64,000 nt of DNA from Chloroflexota bacterium (GTDB taxonomy: Bacteria; Chloroflexota; Chloroflexia; Chloroheliales; Chloroheliaceae): contig JAQBPB010000068.1 of NCBI GenBank assembly GCA_028287745.1, positions 62,001 through 126,000 of the forward strand. The letters run 5' to 3'. Positions 56,637 through 64,000 of this stretch are shown here, piece by piece. Numbering within the stretch: position 1 is the first letter of the stretch; each line of letters begins with the position of its first letter. The notes under the pieces were generated by a model that did no database searches, was not told the DNA's origin, and was given only the letters and a program-made list of their open reading frames with translations. Position numbers and translations under genes: made by a program.

Positions 56637-59600
56637 TTAGCTTTTGGCCTTTTTACTGCCGGTTGCGGGCCGGATTTCGTTGCTATCCAGGTCGCTATCG
56701 GCGGCGGAAGTTGCCAGGCTTTCCGGCGCGCTCTCCAGGGTTTCTTCAAGGCCCTCACCGGCCAGGACCGGCTTATGGGAGCCGCCCAGGCGAACTTTGG
56801 CGCCTTCCAGCAGGCTATAGACAACCGGAACCACTAGCAAGGTCAGGAAGGTTGAGGTCAACAGGCCGCCGATAACCACCGTGCCGAGTTCAGCGGCGAT
56901 AATGCTTCCTTCACTCAGTCCGGCTGCCAGCGGAATCAAGGCCAGGATAGTCGCCATGGCGGTCATCAGGATTGGCCGTACCCGGTTGCGCCCGGCTTCC
57001 ACCAGGGCTTCATCCCGGCCCAGGCCGCGCTCGCGGTTCTGGTTTACCCGGTCAATCAGAACTATCGCGTTAGTTACCACAATCCCGATTAGCATTAGCA
57101 GGCCGATCATAGCCGGTAAGCCGATGGCCCGGTTGGTGATAAACAGGGCTCCAAAAGCCCCGATGGAGGCCAGCGGCAGGCTGAACAGGATTGCGAAAGG
57201 TTCCAACAGCGAACCAAAGGCGATCACCATTACGATATAGACCAGGGCCACCGCGATACCCAGGGCAATGAACAAACCGCCAAAGGCTTCACTTTGCTGC
57301 TGGCTAACCCCGGCGACGGTCCAGGTAGCCCCGGCAGGCCAGTTTGGGTCACTTTGAATGCCGTTTAAGCGGGCCGTTACATCCCTTGTGACACCGCCGG
57401 TGTCTTCGGTAGTAATATCGGCGTTAATCGAAGCGGCCGGTTTTTGGCCGATGCGGGTGGCCTGGGTCTGCGCCTGGACCAGTTTTACATCGGCAATCGC
57501 GCCCAGCGGAACATTTGCGAGCAGCGGCAAGCTTTTCAGGTTATTTACAAAAGCGTCCAGGTCAGCAGCGTTACCCGGCTGGTAAGGCGGGTAAATCACC
57601 ACGTCTTCGGCCTGCCCGTTCTGGAACCGGACCGTTGTGGCGGTGGTCGGTTGGAGAGCGGAAGCCAGCAAGAAGCCCAGGGCCTGGGTAGTGACCCGGC
57701 CCCCACCGATGTTCGGGTTAGGGGTGATTAAGACCTGGGTGTTCAGGGCCGTGACATCACTGCGCAAGTTAGCGAATTTACCCTGGTCCTGGATTGGTTT
57801 AAGTCGGTCCAGGACCATACTGCTGGCCTTTTGGACTGCCTCGCTGTTCTGGGCTTGCACGTTCAGGCTGAAGCTGGCGCTGCTGAAGCCGCCCAGGACC
57901 GAAACGTTAACACTGCCCTGGGCTGGGGCCAGGGGTTTTAGTTTCTCCCGCAACTCACGAGCGGTATCCTGAATATTGGCATCCTTACGGATGCGTACCA
58001 GCATACCGGCGTCGCTGGAAGCGCCCAGGGCCCGTTGGGCCTGGCCGAAACCGCTTCTTCCGGAGATAGTGGTCTGGCGGAGTTCAACTCGTGGGTCCTG
58101 TCCCAGGCTATCTTCCACTTTCTTGGCCGCATCTATAATATTGGCCTGGGTTGAACCGGCCGCCAGGTTGATGCTTACCTGTAATAAGCGGTCGCCGGAG
58201 TCGGGCAGGAACGCCAGCGGAACCTTGGTCACCAGGAAGATGCTGGCAAAGAATAGCACCGCTGCCATTCCCAGGACTTTCCAGCGATTGCGCAGGGACC
58301 AATTTAAGGCCGGGGTATAGGTGCGCTGGATGAGCGTTGATTCGTTTTCGTTATGGGCCCCTACAACTTTACGATTGATGAAGAAGGTGGCAAAGACCGG
58401 GATAATCGTCAGGGCGACCACCAGGGAGGCCAGCAGGGCAAAGGTCACGGTCAGCGCGAAGGGCAGGAAGAACTGTCCGGCGATGCCGCCAATGAAGCCC
58501 AGCGGTAAGAACACCGCGACGGTCGTTATCGTGCTGCTTGTAATCGCCCCGGCTACCTCGCGGGTACCCTTGCGGGCGGCTATGTTAACCGGCTCGCCCA
58601 GTTGGACCCGCCGGTAAATATTTTCGAGGACCACAATTGAGTCGTCAACTACCCGGCCGACGGCCACCGCCAGGCCACCCAGCGTCATAATGTTCAGGGT
58701 AATGCCCTGGGTCCAGAGTAGGATGAAGGCGACCACCATCGAAGTGGGAATAGAGATAGCCGTAACCAGGGTGCTGCGGATATTGCGCAAGAAAAGGAAG
58801 ATTACCAGGACAGCGAAGAACGCGCCAAGCAAGCCTTCTTTAATCAAGCCGTCAATCGAATTTCGGATTTGACCGGCCGTGTCGTAGATAACCCGCAAGG
58901 TGTAACTGCCGCCGGACTGGCTGCTCAACTGGTCTATCCGTTTAATGGTTTCATCCGAAACTTTAACCGTATTGCCGCTCTGGGTCTTGAAGACCTGGAG
59001 CAGGACCCCTTCGGTGCCGTTGGTCCGGCTGATACTGGTCGAAGGCGCATCTACCTCGGCCACGTCGGCAATGTCGCTAAGCTTAGCGGCGGGAGTCAGG
59101 GCCGAAGCAGCGGCGGAAGCGCCAGTAGCGGCCTGGGTGCCTGAAGCACCTGGCACCGCCCCGGCCGCTACCGGCAAATTCTTGAGGTCTTCTATCGAGG
59201 AGAAGGTAAAAGCGGTCCTAACGGGGACAGTTTGCCCGGCTACGTCTACTGTCCCGGCCGGAAAGCTGGTGTTAAAGCCTCTAAGCGCGGTGTTAATGTC
59301 GTTGACGCTCAGACCCCGCTGGGTCAGGGCGGCCGGTTTAGGAGTAATCCGCAACTGGCGCAGTTTGTTGCCGATAATTTCAACGTTGGCTACACCATCT
59401 ATACCGGTCAGGGCCGGTTTTACCTGGTTGAGCGCGATATCGCTGAGTTGCTCCGGGGTCAGGTTTTGCTTATTTTCAAGGCCCACGTATATAACGGGCT
59501 GGTTATTAAAGTTGATCTGGCTGGCGGTAGGCTGGACGCGCTGTCCGTTTAGTCCGTTTGGCAGCGTTATGTTGCGCAGGCCCGTATCAATACTTTGCTG

Positions 59601-59915
59601 AGCTGATTTAAGGTCCGTACCGTATTCAAATTCAGCTACAATCAGTGAAAAACTCTCACGGGAGACGGTCCGTAGAGACTTCAGGCGAGGAATGGACCCG
59701 ACAACCTGTTCAACCGGCTTGGAGACCTGTTCTTCTACGTCATTGGCGCTGGCGCCCGGGTAGAAAGTGGAAACGGTTAGCAGGGGGAAATCGATATTCG
59801 GTAACAGTTCATTCTTAAGCTGCGTAACCGATATGGTCCCGAAAAGCAGGATAACAAGCATTACCAGGACGGTTGCCGCCCGGCGTTTCAGGACCCAATT
59901 TGTTAATACGGACAC
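56637..59915 (-). CDS. RND-family multidrug efflux transporter
   Basis: Proton-driven efflux pump of 1092 residues with the 12-membrane-segment RND fold and two large external loops. TM4 has the proton-relay Asp pair in GRVVDDSIVVLEN, and the TM10 region reads GIVVTNAIVLIDRVNQ, where the Gram-negative lysine is absent. The last about 55 residues are a soluble Glu/Ser/Asp-rich tail. It starts with GTG at 59915 after AGGAGGC. No membrane fusion protein or channel is encoded near. A MarR regulator lies upstream on the same strand and probably controls it. Confidence 0.93.
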   Translation of the reverse strand: MSVLTNWVLKRRAATVLVMLVILLFGTISVTQLKNELLPNIDFPLLTVSTFYPGASANDVEEQVSKPVEQVVGSIPRLKSLRTVSRESFSLIVAEFEYGTDLKSAQQSIDTGLRNITLPNGLNGQRVQPTASQINFNNQPVIYVGLENKQNLTPEQLSDIALNQVKPALTGIDGVANVEIIGNKLRQLRITPKPAALTQRGLSVNDINTALRGFNTSFPAGTVDVAGQTVPVRTAFTFSSIEDLKNLPVAAGAVPGASGTQAATGASAAASALTPAAKLSDIADVAEVDAPSTSISRTNGTEGVLLQVFKTQSGNTVKVSDETIKRIDQLSSQSGGSYTLRVIYDTAGQIRNSIDGLIKEGLLGAFFAVLVIFLFLRNIRSTLVTAISIPTSMVVAFILLWTQGITLNIMTLGGLAVAVGRVVDDSIVVLENIYRRVQLGEPVNIAARKGTREVAGAITSSTITTVAVFLPLGFIGGIAGQFFLPFALTVTFALLASLVVALTIIPVFATFFINRKVVGAHNENESTLIQRTYTPALNWSLRNRWKVLGMAAVLFFASIFLVTKVPLAFLPDSGDRLLQVSINLAAGSTQANIIDAAKKVEDSLGQDPRVELRQTTISGRSGFGQAQRALGASSDAGMLVRIRKDANIQDTARELREKLKPLAPAQGSVNVSVLGGFSSASFSLNVQAQNSEAVQKASSMVLDRLKPIQDQGKFANLRSDVTALNTQVLITPNPNIGGGRVTTQALGFLLASALQPTTATTVRFQNGQAEDVVIYPPYQPGNAADLDAFVNNLKSLPLLANVPLGAIADVKLVQAQTQATRIGQKPAASINADITTEDTGGVTRDVTARLNGIQSDPNWPAGATWTVAGVSQQQSEAFGGLFIALGIAVALVYIVMVIAFGSLLEPFAILFSLPLASIGAFGALFITNRAIGLPAMIGLLMLIGIVVTNAIVLIDRVNQNRERGLGRDEALVEAGRNRVRPILMTAMATILALIPLAAGLSEGSIIAAELGTVVIGGLLTSTFLTLLVVPVVYSLLEGAKVRLGGSHKPVLAGEGLEETLESAPESLATSAADSDLDSNEIRPATGSKKAKS

Positions 59916-60146
59916 TTATAAGCCTCCTGAGACTCGCAAATTCACAAGACTCTTGTTTTTTACAATTACCTTTATAATTTCTAAAATAAAACAGGGCGTA
60001 GTTAAAGGCTATTCAGGTTAAATGATATTACTGCCGCCAGCTGTATATTATCTTTCCAGCCTGTTAATACTTAAATCTAGCACGCTTTGATTACTCTAAG
60101 ATGACACCCGGGGGAGAAGTTTAGGGTCTTATTCCCCGGCTACTGG

Positions 60147-60623
60147 TCAGGGCCGGGCAGTCTTATCTCCCAGGCGTTCTTGCATATCTTCCACCGCAAC
60201 TCGCGCCATCAGCCGCATTGCCTGTTCGATTACCGCCAGTTCTTCGGTGGTTAACCGGTCAAGGATGCGCTGGATATTTTGCTGCCTGCTGCGGGAGAAG
60301 GTTTCATAAAGTTCCTGGCCGTGACTGGTCAGGCGGGTTAAAACAGCCCGGCGGTCTTCGGGGTCTTCTTCCCGCTGGATAATGTTTTGTTCTACCAACC
60401 GGTCCACGATACCGGTTGCGGTCGAGATATTTTTACCCAGGGCATGGGCAATCTCGCTCATTCGTAATCGGCCCCTGGACTGGAGCAAGAATAGAATTTT
60501 GAACTGGGGCATGGTCATGTCACTGCCCAGGAATTCGGGCATTGGGCCGCCCTGCATGGCCTGCATAAAAATTTTCTGGTATTCAACCACATGCTGGTTG
60601 ATTTTCTGGCGTTTTTCGTCCAT
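60147..60623 (-). CDS. MarR-family regulator
   Basis: Homodimeric winged-helix repressor of 158 residues. The wHTH is LRMSEIAHALGKNISTATG (19 residues), followed by VDRLVEQNIIQREEDPEDRRAVLTRLT-like wing, quoted by EEDPEDRRA. The frame extends upstream to 60692, but a promoter at 60678-60706 lies inside that part, so the ATG at 60623 is right. It is followed by the RND gene on the same strand, with about 230 nt between, a common regulator-pump arrangement. The palindrome over its promoter suggests self-repression. Confidence 0.9.
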   Translation of the reverse strand: MDEKRQKINQHVVEYQKIFMQAMQGGPMPEFLGSDMTMPQFKILFLLQSRGRLRMSEIAHALGKNISTATGIVDRLVEQNIIQREEDPEDRRAVLTRLTSHGQELYETFSRSRQQNIQRILDRLTTEELAVIEQAMRLMARVAVEDMQERLGDKTARP

Positions 60624-60672
60624 TGAGTGTAGAATATCCGACTTTTTATTTCTAAAGTACTTTGGTTCAACC

Positions 60673-60687
60673 CAACTATCATAGTTG
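60673..60687 (-). promoter_or_regulatory. MarR-type palindromic operator over the promoter -10
   Basis: CAACTAT-C-ATAGTTG is a perfect inverted repeat covering the TATGAT element of the marR promoter. A second overlapping arm pair, GTTGAC/GTCAAC, lies at 60684-60707. Confidence 0.65.
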
Positions 60688-60706
60688 ACCAAATAATTGT
60701 TGTCAA
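60678..60706 (-). promoter_or_regulatory. promoter of the marR-RND unit
   Basis: On the minus strand TTGACA (60706-60701), a 17-nt spacer and TATGAT (60683-60678). The expected start is near 60672. Confidence 0.82.
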
Positions 60707-60862
60707 CCCGACTAAATTAAGAATCGGTTAAATTATAGAAGCGAAATGAAACTGACCGGGTAAACCTTTTTGTAAAGCCCCGCATAGCGTGGTAATTAAG
60801 AAGAAAAGGCCGGTGGATAATTTGGTGGGAAACTATGTGGACAAAATGTGGGGAAAGACCTA

Positions 60863-60891
60863 TTGACTCTATTCAAAAACTGTGTTACTAT
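60863..60891 (+). promoter_or_regulatory. promoter of a candidate small RNA
   Basis: TTGACT, a 17-nt spacer and TACTAT, on the plus strand. Confidence 0.68.
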
Positions 60892-60897
60892 TATTAC

Positions 60898-61026
60898 ATC
60901 AGTAACTTGATAGTCACCTCGAAAATCAAAGTTTCTTTACCGCAAGGCAAAGAGTACTGAGTTTCAAATGATTATTGCTTAACTGGTACGAAAGCCCAAG
61001 AAGCCGCAAGGTTTGTTGGGCTTTTA
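60898..61026 (+). ncRNA. candidate small RNA, about 130 nt
   Basis: It begins about 7 nt after a sigma70-type promoter and ends at a terminator hairpin at 60991-61024. No ORF with a start and ribosome binding site lies within. Predicted folds include CTTTACC-GCAA-GGCAAAG, a GCAA-capped stem, and the terminator AAAGCCCAA/TTGGGCTTT, whose inner stem AAGCC-GCAA-GGTTT is also GCAA-capped. The downstream plus strand has no gene for more than 1 kb, so it is not a leader. Could instead be a fragment of a longer regulated RNA. Confidence 0.5.
60991..61026 (+). terminator. terminator of the candidate small RNA
   Basis: AAAGCCCAA (60991-60999) and TTGGGCTTT (61016-61024), continued by AAGCC/GGTTT around a GCAA loop, followed by TTTTACC (starting within the arm). 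Confidence 0.72.
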
Positions 61027-61147
61027 CCATTTATAACCTTTCGCCTCCTTCTTCCTGCTCTAAAACCTTTTCCAAATTTATCTCAAAATCATTTCCGCAC
61101 TAAACTCGGGCAAGCTAATGCCGCAGATTTGGCTGCTTTTATTCATT

Positions 61148-61963
61148 TTACTCCTGGCCGGGTTGCCAGCTATAGCTGCTGATACTGGCATAGGTCCGGA
61201 AGCCAATCTTGCGGTACATAGGGATTCCCTGGGGCGTAGCGGTCAAAACAGCTACCCTGTACCCCTGTTCCCGGGCTTCGCGCAGGGCCTGGACGGTCAG
61301 GGCGGTGCCAAAACCGGCTCCCTGGGCTTTCCGCAGGGTTGCTACGTGCTGGGCCGATACCACCCCGGCGGCATAAAAAAGCTGAATAGTTGCCACCGGT
61401 TTTCCTTTAACCCGGCCAAGGTAATAGCGCCAGGGTCGGCCGGGGCTTATTCCCAGCGCAAACAGGACTTCACGGCAGTGTTCGGCAACAGGATCGGGTA
61501 CGTCCTCCAGCCAGACCGCCGCCCACTCCTGGAGGGTCGCCCGGTCGAGGACCGGCTCTACCGTAAAATTGGCCGGGGATTGTTCCGGTTCGTTCATGTT
61601 TAACAGGTCCAGGGCCATGCCCGGCTCATCGTTTTCATGGCTAAGGCCATGAGCAGTCAGGGCTTTACCCAGCGCGGCAGGGCGGGTGCCGGGACCGATG
61701 TTCCATGACATCGGTAAAGAACGTTGCCGGAAGTGGTTGAGAATCTGCTCGACTTGTCTATTCAGGTTATCCGGCTCAAACCGGGTATCCACGACCCCGT
61801 TGAACCATTTCTCGGCAACCCCACTTACGAACCAGGTACAACCCTCTTCGAAGTGAATTTCACCCTGCGGCAGCCCTCCATAAGGCCAGAAGTATTGAAA
61901 AAGATTAGCCTCCATGGCCTTTATAATTGCGCCGGGTGATAAATCCTCAAGTACAAAAGGCAT
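61148..61963 (-). CDS. GNAT-family N-acetyltransferase
   Basis: A 271-residue acetyltransferase. The GNAT fold is C-terminal: the acetyl-CoA loop is QGAGFGTA, preceded by VVSAQHVATL, and the final strand includes AVLTATPQGIPMYRKIGFRTY. The N-terminal 120 residues are a separate, diverged half, possibly a degenerate GNAT domain. The ATG at 61963 follows TGAGGAG. The acceptor substrate is unknown. Confidence 0.85.
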   Translation of the reverse strand: MPFVLEDLSPGAIIKAMEANLFQYFWPYGGLPQGEIHFEEGCTWFVSGVAEKWFNGVVDTRFEPDNLNRQVEQILNHFRQRSLPMSWNIGPGTRPAALGKALTAHGLSHENDEPGMALDLLNMNEPEQSPANFTVEPVLDRATLQEWAAVWLEDVPDPVAEHCREVLFALGISPGRPWRYYLGRVKGKPVATIQLFYAAGVVSAQHVATLRKAQGAGFGTALTVQALREAREQGYRVAVLTATPQGIPMYRKIGFRTYASISSYSWQPGQE

Positions 61964-62022
61964 TACTACTATCTCCTCAAGTTACAAATCGCTGATTTAA
62001 TTATAACCAGGGCGGCAAGCCG

Positions 62023-62074
62023 CGATTGAGTGTACTTCTATAAAAGTACTTGTGCTTTTATAGATATTCAATCG
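62023..62074. repeat. nested inverted repeats between divergent genes
   Basis: Outer arms CGATTGA (62023-62029) and TCAATCG (62068-62074) flank inner perfect 10-bp arms TCTATAAAAG (62037-62046) and CTTTTATAGA (62055-62064). It lies just upstream of a TATACT -10 box at 62085-62090 of the GH31 gene and in the upstream region of the GNAT gene. It could be an operator. Confidence 0.55.
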
Positions 62075-62136
62075 AAAGCCATGTTATACTTTCCCGGCAG
62101 TTTGGGGGCAGAAAAAACTAGGAGATAAAAAGCATT

Positions 62137-64000
62137 ATGACTATGGGAATGTACAGGCTAGAACCGTTGAGCAGTTTCGAAAGGTCCGGTCAGGCGGTTA
62201 GCTTTCGGTTTGGAAAGGCCTTACTGGCAGTATCGGTTTTGTCTGAGAACTTATTAAGGGTCCGTTATGCTTTTGGCGGTGATTTTCTGCCCCGGCGTTC
62301 CTGGGCTGTAACACCTGAAGACCAGGCTTTTAGTGCGGTAGAGTTTCAGGTAACCGAGGAAGCGGCCCAGGTAGTCATAACTACCGGCCAGGTGCGCTTG
62401 CAGGTCAGCCGTCAGGACGGTGGTGTGACCTTTCTGGACATGGCGGGTAATACCCTCCTGCAGGATGCCGCTGGTGGACCGGCCTTTGAGCCGAGCGGCG
62501 TGGTCTCCAGCCTTAAATTGATGCCACCGGATGAGCATTATTACGGCTTTGGTGAACGGACCAGCTTGCTGGATAAACGTTCCCGGCGCTATACCTGCTG
62601 GAATGTTGACCCGGTGGACCGTCACGAGGACCACGGGCCGGGTACGGACACCATGTACCAGTCCATCCCGTTCTTTTTGGCCCTGCGGCCCCGGGTGGGC
62701 GGTTTTGGCCTTTTCTTTAATAACACCTACCAGACCGTTTTTGATATGGGCCAGTCTTTCCTGGACCAGTATAGTATTTTAGCCAGCGGTGGCGAGTTAG
62801 ACTATTATCTTATCTACGGCCCATCACCACGCCAGATTGTCGAAAACTATACCGCCCTGACCGGGCGGATGTCCCTGCCGCCCCGCTGGGCTTTGGGCTA
62901 CCAGCAGTGCCGGTGGAGCTACTTCCCCGAGGCCCAGGTCCGCGAAATTGCCGCCGGGTTGCGGGCTAACCGGCTCCCGGCCGATGTAATCCATCTTGAT
63001 ATTGATTATATGGACGGTTACCGGGTGTTTACCTGGGATAAAAATCATTTCCCCAATCCTTCTAAATTAATCGCCGACCTGGCCGAAGATGGTTTTCAGG
63101 TAGTAACTATACTTGACCCGGGCGTTAAATACGACCCTAACAGCGATTACGAGGTTTATAACCAGGGCGAGGCCAAAGACTATTTTGTACGCAAACCGGA
63201 TGGCGAAGTTTTCCACGGCTTTGTCTGGCCTGATGATAGTGTGTTCCCGGATTTCGTACGACCCGAAGTACGCGAATGGTGGGGCGGCCTGCATAAAGAG
63301 CTGTTGGAAGCCGGTATCAAAGGTATCTGGAACGATATGAACGAACCGGCCATTTCGGATAGGCCGTTCAGCGAGAATGGCTTAAAAATTGATTTCCCGA
63401 TGGACAGCCTTTTAGGTTCTCCCGAAGAACGGGTTACCAATGCCGAAATTCATAATATGTACGGCTACCTGGAAGATGTCGCGACCTACCAGGGCTTGCG
63501 AAAATTGCAGCCGGATACCCGGCCTTTCTTGCTCACCCGCTCTGGCTACGCCGGGATTCAGAAAATGGCGGCTGTCTGGACCGGCGATAACACCGCTGTC
63601 TGGGAACACCTGGAAATGGCAATGCCCCAACTGGCTAACCTGGGCCTGTCCGGGATAAGTTTTACCGGGACCGATATTGGCGGGTTTGCCGGGGCCGGTA
63701 GCGGCGAACTCTGGGCCCGCTGGATTGAACTTGGCGCATTTTACCCCTTCGCCCGGGGCCATTCCGCCCTGGGTACTTCCCAGAAAGAACCCTGGGTCTT
63801 TGGCGAAGAAGTTACCACCATCGTCCGCAAGTACCTGGAACTAAGGTACCGGCTGTTACCGTATATCTACAATCTTTTTGAAGAAAGCACCCGCAGCGGC
63901 GTCCCAATTATGCGCCCGCTGCTCTATCACTTCTGGCAGGACCCGGCGACCCTTGAATTGCACGACCAGGTAATGCTGGGCGAGGGCCTGATGCTGGCCC
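62137..64000 (+). CDS. glycoside hydrolase family 31 alpha-glucosidase (partial, runs off the window)
   Basis: The reading frame is open from ATG 62137 to the window end, 621 codons, without a stop. It is a (beta/alpha)8 GH31 enzyme hydrolysing terminal alpha-glucosidic bonds. The N-terminal beta-sandwich and the N-loop precede the catalytic barrel. The nucleophile Asp400 is in GIWNDMNEPA, and the acid/base Asp484 is in WTGDNTA. HYYGFGER and ALGYQQCRWSYFP are further family motifs. TAGGAG precedes the ATG. Full-length enzymes are 700-850 residues, so only the C-terminal end is missing. No signal peptide. Confidence 0.93.
   Translation, partial: MTMGMYRLEPLSSFERSGQAVSFRFGKALLAVSVLSENLLRVRYAFGGDFLPRRSWAVTPEDQAFSAVEFQVTEEAAQVVITTGQVRLQVSRQDGGVTFLDMAGNTLLQDAAGGPAFEPSGVVSSLKLMPPDEHYYGFGERTSLLDKRSRRYTCWNVDPVDRHEDHGPGTDTMYQSIPFFLALRPRVGGFGLFFNNTYQTVFDMGQSFLDQYSILASGGELDYYLIYGPSPRQIVENYTALTGRMSLPPRWALGYQQCRWSYFPEAQVREIAAGLRANRLPADVIHLDIDYMDGYRVFTWDKNHFPNPSKLIADLAEDGFQVVTILDPGVKYDPNSDYEVYNQGEAKDYFVRKPDGEVFHGFVWPDDSVFPDFVRPEVREWWGGLHKELLEAGIKGIWNDMNEPAISDRPFSENGLKIDFPMDSLLGSPEERVTNAEIHNMYGYLEDVATYQGLRKLQPDTRPFLLTRSGYAGIQKMAAVWTGDNTAVWEHLEMAMPQLANLGLSGISFTGTDIGGFAGAGSGELWARWIELGAFYPFARGHSALGTSQKEPWVFGEEVTTIVRKYLELRYRLLPYIYNLFEESTRSGVPIMRPLLYHFWQDPATLELHDQVMLGEGLMLA

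Larger units (their letters stand above)
60707..61147. other. gene-free stretch between marR and the GNAT gene
   Basis: The marR promoter ends at 60706. No protein-coding frame with translation signals is seen. The notable content is the plus-strand promoter-terminator pair at 60863-61026, described separately; 61030-61147 is featureless. Confidence 0.6.

Noticed and set aside
60898-60990. c-di-GMP-I riboswitch
   Set aside because: GCAA loops and a GGCAAAG string superficially resemble it, but the second conserved half with ACGCAAAGCC is missing.
1-64000. tRNA, rRNA, CRISPR arrays, insertion sequences, prophage genes
   Set aside because: I looked for T-loop GTTCGA contexts, regularly spaced direct repeats and transposase motifs and saw none.

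Overview
The window is 64 kb of chromosome from a mesophilic, GC-moderate bacterium. It most resembles the phylum Chloroflexota; this is inferred from the gene set, and no rRNA or tRNA was seen to confirm it. Pointers are a secreted protein type common in that phylum, RNase J, octanoyltransferase of the LipM type, an RND pump with no periplasmic adaptor or outer-membrane channel beside it (suggesting a single membrane), many TTG/GTG starts, and several genes whose ATG lies only 6-9 nt behind a TATAAT-like box. There is no insertion sequence, prophage, CRISPR array, tRNA or rRNA that I can see. It reads as core chromosome with scattered lineage-specific genes.

Layout. 0-7 kb: upp, a WecA/MraY-type sugar-phosphate transferase, RNase J behind an attenuator-like leader, an aldo/keto reductase, small acidic and zinc-finger proteins, a Nudix hydrolase and a small orphan protein. 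7-14 kb: a secreted protein with three C-terminal repeats and a lipoprotein on the plus strand, then a GH43 glycosidase, an S9 peptidase and two very small proteins on the minus strand. 14-20 kb: NfeD and SPFH (stomatin-like) membrane proteins, an MFS permease, a HisC-like aminotransferase without its PLP lysine behind a structured leader, and RNase PH. 20-24 kb: an 1121-residue NYN nuclease-like protein with a LOTUS-like domain. 24-31 kb: a lysine 6-aminotransferase and arginase operon, an AstE/AspA-like deacylase, LipM coupled to an OmpR-type regulator, and CsbD. 31-36 kb: a DUF2007 protein, a glutaredoxin-like protein, a PlsC-like acyltransferase with a large insert, a CoA-binding protein and a large membrane protein. 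36-44 kb: small genes, threonine dehydratase, two small membrane proteins, HU, an HspR-like MerR regulator, a frameshifted transporter remnant, PrsW and a split chromate transporter whose first half starts at CTG. 43-48 kb (minus): MsrA, then a three-gene operon of FAD oxidoreductase, isochorismatase-like hydrolase and a degenerate AMP-forming ligase. 48-64 kb: a Cys/Met-metabolism PLP enzyme, a WalJ-like hydrolase, a DsbA-like protein, TauE, L-2-hydroxyglutarate oxidase, a duplicated membrane protein, an acyl-CoA carboxylase subunit, the RND pump with its MarR regulator, a candidate small RNA, a GNAT acetyltransferase and a GH31 glucosidase that runs off the end.

How it works together. Several clusters are coherent units: nfeD with SPFH, lysine transaminase with arginase, MarR with RND, and the two chromate-transporter halves. 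The items most worth a second look are the NYN-LOTUS protein, the promoter-terminator unit at 60.86-61.03 kb, the two enzymes that have lost catalytic lysines (18.4 kb and 43.8 kb), the structured leader at 18.1 kb, the CTG start at 42489, the 45-residue minus-strand gene at 13870 and the recurrent leaderless genes.
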